Below are positions 59,648 through 64,000 of a stretch of 64,000 bases of DNA, one piece after another. The stretch spans positions 62,001-126,000 of the forward strand of contig NZ_FRCQ01000016.1 in the NCBI RefSeq assembly GCF_900142965.1. Direction: 5' to 3'. Position 1 is the stretch's first letter; each line of letters begins with the position of its first letter. The translations under genes were made by a program, and so were the position numbers. This stretch comes from Rhizobacter sp. OV335 (GTDB lineage: Bacteria > Pseudomonadota > Gammaproteobacteria > Burkholderiales > Burkholderiaceae_C). Under the pieces are notes generated by a model. That model had not been told where the DNA came from. It made no database searches and was given only the letters and a program-made list of their open reading frames with translations.

Positions 59648-60445
59648 ATGCCTGACTCCGCTGACAGCAACCAATACGTCAAGCCCTTCGTCTACGAAAC
59701 GCTGACCTCAAAGGCCTTGCACTTCACCATCTCCGAAATCCAGAGCCGCATGCAGACCTTGCGCCCGAATGCACTGGATCTCGCATACACGCGCACGATG
59801 ATGGGCTTCCTGCTGTTCAACCACGAGCCCGCCACCCTGGCCATGATCGGGCTAGGAGGCGGCTCGATGGCAAAGTTCTGCCACCGCTATCTGCCCACCA
59901 CCCGCATCAAGGTGATCGAGATCAATCCGCATGTGATTGCCTTGCGCGATGAATTCCAGGTGCCACGCGATGACGAACGCTTCAAGGTGCGCCGCGGCGA
60001 CGGTGCGGAGTTCGTTCGCTCTGCACCGTATCGGCTGGACGTTTTGCTAGTGGACGGTTTCGATTACGAGGGCCAGCCACCGGCGCTGTGCTCTCAGCGC
60101 TTCTACGACGATTGCTACGACGCACTGCAACCCGACGGCCTGATGGTGGTCAACCTGCACACAGGCCATCGCGACTTCAATTCGCAGGTTGCCCGCATCG
60201 AACGGACTTTCGGCAGTGAGGTGCTGCTGGTCGGCGATGACGAGTGCAGCAACACCATCGTGTTCGCATGCAAGGGTTTGCTGTCCAGGCAATTGAAGCC
60301 GTCCATCCCGCGCAAGCCCAAAGGCTTTGATCGGGAGACCTGGGACGAATTGGTGCCCGCATTCTTCAGTGTTGCCAGTGCGCTCGAGCGCGTGACGAAA
60401 GCCGACCTCCCGAGCGGGCGGTCAGCTGTCCGCTTTAAATCTTGA
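59648..60445 (+). CDS. Spermidine synthase-like methyltransferase-fold protein
   Basis: 265 residues with the Rossmann fold of polyamine aminopropyltransferases. The nucleotide-binding loop is AMIGLGGGSMAKF; then VIEINPHVIALRD with the acidic ribose-binding residue, GDGAEFV, and LLVDGFDYEGQPP. It lacks the full N-terminal beta domain of SpeE. It may be a spermidine synthase homologue with another role, so no gene symbol is given. Confidence 0.8.
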   Translation: MPDSADSNQYVKPFVYETLTSKALHFTISEIQSRMQTLRPNALDLAYTRTMMGFLLFNHEPATLAMIGLGGGSMAKFCHRYLPTTRIKVIEINPHVIALRDEFQVPRDDERFKVRRGDGAEFVRSAPYRLDVLLVDGFDYEGQPPALCSQRFYDDCYDALQPDGLMVVNLHTGHRDFNSQVARIERTFGSEVLLVGDDECSNTIVFACKGLLSRQLKPSIPRKPKGFDRETWDELVPAFFSVASALERVTKADLPSGRSAVRFKS

Positions 60446-60635
60446 ACCCTTGCACACGTCCTGGCGAATTGCCGGGCATTGCTTCTTTGTTCGTTTGCTT
60501 CGAGGTCGCAGAGCTGTCGGTCACCATTGTCCGGAGATGGCCGATTGCAGGTCTGCGCGCCGTGCGCAGCGAGCGACCGCTGATAGTTTCATTGATCTGT
60601 CGGCTCAACGCCAGTACGCAGCATCCGTCGTGCGC

Positions 60636-61346
60636 TCAGTCCGGCACCTCACCGCCGCAGGTCTTCCAGTTGAAGCGCGTGATCCGTACCATCGCCTGGC
60701 CATCGCCTTCATCAACGGGCGTGAAGGCACGGCTGGTGATTCGCTCATCTTCCACAAATGCGCGACGCAGCGGAGACAACACGCCGAGGCACGCAGCATC
60801 GTCGGACAGATGGTGATATGTCAGCGCCAAGTCGTTGCGCACTTGCGCCTCGTCGGGCAGCCAGTACATGAAGCGGCCGCAGCGATTCAGCAAGGCGCTG
60901 AGGGCCTCCGCGGCTTCCCGATACTTTCGGCCGCGGTACAGCGCAGTGAAACGGTCGCGCTCATGCTTCACAAGCACTGCACGGCAGGCTGGAGCTTCGC
61001 GGTAATAGTCGCCCTGGAAGAAGGCGCGAGATCCGCAAGGCCCCCTGCATGCGGCCTCGGTGGCCGGATCCGGGTTGATCGACACTCGGTCGAGGCTTCT
61101 TTCGAAGCTGATCTTGCATCCCTCCTGCGTCACAGCCTTCATGTCTCGAACGGTGGCCTCCAGTCCGCACGAGTGGCCGTTTGCCCCGATGGTGTCCAGT
61201 TGAAGCTTGCCATCCTTCTCAACGACCAACGCACCCCATCCTCCCTCGGTGATGTACGTGCCCGCAGGAATCGACTGGGCTTGAACGGCGTGTGTTGCAC
61301 AGCTTGCAGCCAGCACGATCGCAGCGTATCGAAGCATTGGAATCAT
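60636..61346 (-). CDS. Exported hypothetical protein, 236 aa
   Basis: Has a signal peptide (MLRYAAIVLAASCATHAVQA) cleaved around residue 25, so it is periplasmic. Eight or so cysteines in the mature chain (for example CRGPCGSRAFF and NRCGRFMYW) suggest disulfides. The C-terminal half is helical and TPR-like (YREAAEALSALLNRCG). No family recognised. Confidence 0.65.
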   Translation of the reverse strand: MIPMLRYAAIVLAASCATHAVQAQSIPAGTYITEGGWGALVVEKDGKLQLDTIGANGHSCGLEATVRDMKAVTQEGCKISFERSLDRVSINPDPATEAACRGPCGSRAFFQGDYYREAPACRAVLVKHERDRFTALYRGRKYREAAEALSALLNRCGRFMYWLPDEAQVRNDLALTYHHLSDDAACLGVLSPLRRAFVEDERITSRAFTPVDEGDGQAMVRITRFNWKTCGGEVPD

Positions 61347-61522
61347 TCTCTTAGAACCCCTCGAAAGGAACAACACCGGAGAGGCTTGCGAACTGTTCGA
61401 AAGCTGCCTGTCACGACCGACTGGTCGTGGACGGTCGCTTGCCTCGCCCGGTCGCCTGTAGACGACCCGTTGCTGTCAGTCGGTTGCCCCGACGATATGC
61501 GGGTGCGCAGTCGTTTGCCGGG

Positions 61523-61843
61523 CTACGGAGTTCGGTAGATTGGTGTCTGCACACTCGATGAAACGACTATCCATTCACCGTCTTTCTCCACGTATCGGAA
61601 CACGTCCTTGAATCGGTGGTCGTCACCGGTGCAGTTGCCCCATACGTCCACCCACAGGGCTCCACCTTCTGACTCACCACCCACGGCTCTGGTGAGCGTA
61701 CATCCCGAATGCAGCTTCGCAAAATCGGCTGCCACCTGCGCATCGGTGGGGCCGCTGCAGCCCAAGATCGATGCGCCGCAGAGAGCCGTAGCCGCCACTG
61801 CCAAGACACGACCGAGAACAGAGGGAAGCTGTTGAGGAGTCAT
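61523..61843 (-). CDS. Small putative lipoprotein, 106 aa
   Basis: Lipoprotein signal with lipobox SILGC near residue 29. The mature part is ~75 residues with two further cysteines and a small beta-domain (ALWVDVWGNCTG, DGEWIVVSSS). Function unknown. Confidence 0.65.
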   Translation of the reverse strand: MTPQQLPSVLGRVLAVAATALCGASILGCSGPTDAQVAADFAKLHSGCTLTRAVGGESEGGALWVDVWGNCTGDDHRFKDVFRYVEKDGEWIVVSSSVQTPIYRTP

Positions 61844-61980
61844 CCGCAGAGCTTGAATCGATATCGCGAAGCCAATGTGAAGTCTGCGTGCTCCGAGGCC
61901 ATATCGCTCGCCCGACAGCAGTAGTCCACTAGCGACAGGAAGTGGCCGGCTTCGGTCCTTCAGTGCTGACGACGCCTACA

Positions 61981-62571
61981 TCAAGAGTCTCGCTCGACAA
62001 CGGCTGCGGAGGCCGACAAGAAGCCTGGAGCTGCTTCTAGGAGAGCATCCCGCAGTTGCGTCGAGACAAAGTTGTAGCCTCCGGACAGCGCAGCCCGAAC
62101 CAAGTGCTGGCCTTGATAGGCACCCTCTCGCAGCCTGCCTTGTCGGCCCTGAATCGCTTTATCAACATCTGGAACAAGCTCCCAAATGGATCCCAACGCT
62201 GTTGCCAACCCGGCGTTGTGAGGTCGGGAGAGGATGTAGTCCTCCGGCTCGCCGCTATCAGGATACGCGGCGGGCTCGTCCTGGTCTGCATCCCACTCCG
62301 TCCAGTTGATGCGCACGCACTTCGCGAGCACTACTGGGCGAAACGAGACGCCACCCAGCGTCGACGCGACGAGCTGCTTCGCATGGTCGGTCAACACAAT
62401 GTCCGCAACGCCCGGGAAACTGATTGGTGGAGCGTATGGACCCGCACGCTCAAGCTGGAGAAGTCCATCCCGCCGAGGGAGGTGCGCGCTCATCCCGTGA
62501 ATGAGAATGTCCGCGTAGTCGCCCCAATGATCCCACCTCGTCGGCCCAGCCGAAAGAACGTACAGCGTCAT
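61981..62571 (-). CDS. Hypothetical protein, 196 aa
   Basis: Begins MTLYVLSAGPTRWDHWGDY. It has no signal peptide. Immunity-protein-like in size and acidity (WTEWDADQDEPA), but no partner toxin is seen. A start ten codons upstream is possible. It lies just left of the IS1182 element and appears intact. Confidence 0.5.
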   Translation of the reverse strand: MTLYVLSAGPTRWDHWGDYADILIHGMSAHLPRRDGLLQLERAGPYAPPISFPGVADIVLTDHAKQLVASTLGGVSFRPVVLAKCVRINWTEWDADQDEPAAYPDSGEPEDYILSRPHNAGLATALGSIWELVPDVDKAIQGRQGRLREGAYQGQHLVRAALSGGYNFVSTQLRDALLEAAPGFLSASAAVVERDS

Positions 62572-62728
62572 TTGCTGATCTCGCTTCCTTGAAGCGGACA
62601 TTCTCCATCGGCAGCTACTGGCCGACTGTGCCCCTTCGACCGTCGCCCTGCAAGCGGTCGCCCAGCGAGACGGAACGGCCCGCGACAGACTGGTCGCGAG
62701 CGAGGCGGCGAACATACACTGTCGGCCG

Positions 62729-64000
62729 AGGCTGTGTGAAAACCCCGATCCGCGTTCGGCCGCTTCTGCGTAGAGTTTGAAGGCATATCGAGAAGGAGTC
62801 GATATGCGCAGGTTCGTTGAAGGGCAGGATCGGCATCAGGTGACGTTGCTGCCTGAGTCGCTGGATGAGTTCATTGCCGAGGACAACGCGGTTCGCGTGG
62901 TCGACGCGTTCGTCGAGGAACTGGATCTTGCATCGATGGGGTTCGAGGGCACGACGCCGGCGGCAACAGGCCGCCCCTCGTATGACCCGGCGGTGCTGCT
63001 GAGGATCTACATCTACGGCTACCTCAACCGTGTGCAGTCGAGCCGGCGACTGGAGCGGGAGTGCCAACGCAACGTCGAGCTGATGTGGCTGACGGGTCGA
63101 CTGGCACCGGACTTCAAGACCATCGCCGACTTCAGGCGCGACAACGGCAAGGGCATCCGCGCGGTGTGCCGCCGCTTCGTCGAGCTGTGCCGCGAGCTGA
63201 AGCTGTTCTCGCAGGCCGCCGTGGCGATCGACGGCAGCAAGTTCAAGGCGGTCAACAGCCGTGACCGCAACTTCACGCCGGCCAAGATCGAGGCCCGCAA
63301 GAAGCAGATCGAGGAGAGCATCCAGCGCTACCTGGACGCCTTGGACTCGGCCGACCGGACGCAGCCTGGCGAGTTCGTCGCCAAGACCGACAGGCTCAAG
63401 GACAAGGTCAAGACGCTGCGCGAGCAGATGCGGCGCATGGATCGACTGCAGGAGCGCCTGGCGCGCCAGCCTGAGCCGCAGCTCTCGCTGACCGACCCGG
63501 ACTCGCGCTCGATGATGTCGCAGGCCAAGGGCACCGGCGTGGTGGGCTACAACGTGCAAGTTGCCGTGGATACCAAGCACCACCTGATCGTGGCGCACGA
63601 GGTGACCAACATCGGCAACGATCGGGCGCAGCTCACGAAGATGGCGACGGCGGCGCGCGAAGCCATGGGCAAGCCGAAGCTGCGCGCCTACGCCGATCGC
63701 GGCTACTTCAACGCGCCGCAGATCAAGGGGTGCGCCGACGCGGGCATCGTGCCGTTCGTGCCGAAGCCGCTGACCTCGAACGCGAAAGCCGAAGGCCGCT
63801 TCGACAAGCGCGACTTCATCTACATCGCCAAGGACGACGAGTACCAATGCCCGGCGGGCCAGCGCGCGATCCACCGCTTTACGCGAGAAGAGAACGGCCA
63901 GCAGATCCGGCGCTACTGGAGCAGCGCATGCCCGCAGTGCCCGATGAAGACGCAGTGCACGCCCAGCGACTACAGGCGGATCTCGCGGTGGGAGCACGAG
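62729..64000 (+). mobile_element. IS1182-family insertion sequence (right end outside window)
   Basis: Starts with a probable inverted-repeat end GGCTGTGTGAAAAC at 62729-62742, 62 bases before the ribosome site of the transposase. The right end is cut by the window. Confidence 0.75.
62804..64000 (+). CDS. IS1182-family transposase (3' end outside window)
   Basis: DDE transposase with 399 codons visible. GAAGGAG precedes the ATG. The N-terminal domain includes ATGRPSYDPAVLLRIYIYGY and LAPDFKTIADFRRDN. Catalytic Asp is in VAIDGSKFKAVNSRD, and the second Asp in RAYADRGYFNAPQI. Cysteines CPQCPMKTQC near 386-395 match the family's C-terminal zinc cluster. It appears full length so far. Confidence 0.92.
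   Translation, partial: MRRFVEGQDRHQVTLLPESLDEFIAEDNAVRVVDAFVEELDLASMGFEGTTPAATGRPSYDPAVLLRIYIYGYLNRVQSSRRLERECQRNVELMWLTGRLAPDFKTIADFRRDNGKGIRAVCRRFVELCRELKLFSQAAVAIDGSKFKAVNSRDRNFTPAKIEARKKQIEESIQRYLDALDSADRTQPGEFVAKTDRLKDKVKTLREQMRRMDRLQERLARQPEPQLSLTDPDSRSMMSQAKGTGVVGYNVQVAVDTKHHLIVAHEVTNIGNDRAQLTKMATAAREAMGKPKLRAYADRGYFNAPQIKGCADAGIVPFVPKPLTSNAKAEGRFDKRDFIYIAKDDEYQCPAGQRAIHRFTREENGQQIRRYWSSACPQCPMKTQCTPSDYRRISRWEHE

Noticed and set aside
1-64000. CRISPR array, guide-RNA genes or Cas proteins linked to the Tn7-like element
   Set aside because: No regularly spaced repeats and no Cas-like proteins were seen; the element is not called a CRISPR-associated transposon.

Overview
The window is GC-rich, densely coded DNA that looks like a betaproteobacterium, probably Burkholderiales. 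The signs are a Caulobacter/Burkholderia-type xylonate gene set, a LysR-controlled TRAP transporter, an H-NS-family protein, and an ImuA-ImuB-DnaE2 mutagenesis cassette behind a LexA box. It is a mosaic: one metabolic operon is followed by several blocks of accessory DNA with visible scars. All functional calls were made by reading motifs; no database search was run, and the taxonomy is an inference.

Region 1 (1-9.3 kb) is a xylan/pentonate locus on the minus strand: dctP, a XylX-like 2-keto-3-deoxyxylonate dehydratase, dctQ, dctM, a secreted GH10 endoxylanase with a dockerin-like tail, and a Tat lipoprotein metallophosphoesterase cut by the window edge. A LysR regulator diverges from dctP. 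Beyond the regulator only the last ~35 codons of an aldehyde dehydrogenase survive, abutting a sialidase-like (Asp-box) gene that has lost its 5' end. These look like the scars of a rearrangement.

Region 2 (10.2-28.5 kb) is the strongest candidate for an undescribed system. Five tightly packed minus-strand genes encode an SxxK serine-hydrolase-like protein, a DUF6603-like giant and three other giant proteins (838-1512 aa) of no family I recognise. Opposite them, facing away, are an ECF43-type sigma factor and a membrane-anchored Ser/Thr kinase with TPR-like repeats. A 45-bp direct repeat with two mismatches lies just outside both ends of this 18-kb block.

Region 3 (29.2-44.2 kb) is mobile DNA. 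A Tn7-like core (TnsA-like with no recognisable catalytic lysine, TnsB, TnsC, TniQ) is followed by a minus-strand triad joined by ATGA overlaps (metallophosphoesterase, an 89-aa unknown, and a HAD protein with a ParS/DUF2384-like tail). Then come two related Xre regulators, a membrane protein, a large serine recombinase overlapping a ParB/RepB-like gene, and unknown proteins. A 3' fragment of tRNA-Asn at 44.57 kb looks like an old attachment site.

Region 4 (44.8-57.9 kb) is a DNA-repair block: DUF3606, LigD, H-NS-like, SRAP/YedK, ImuA-ImuB-DnaE2 and a divergent DUF72/UvrD-like helicase pair. Perfect CTGT-N8-ACAG LexA boxes lie before imuA and between the last two genes, so an SOS regulon is likely.

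Region 5 (58.4-64 kb) has a ribbon-helix-helix protein, a DUF1275 membrane protein, a spermidine-synthase-like protein, two exported hypotheticals and an unknown cytoplasmic protein. It ends in an IS1182-family element cut by the window edge. No rRNA, intact tRNA or CRISPR array was seen.
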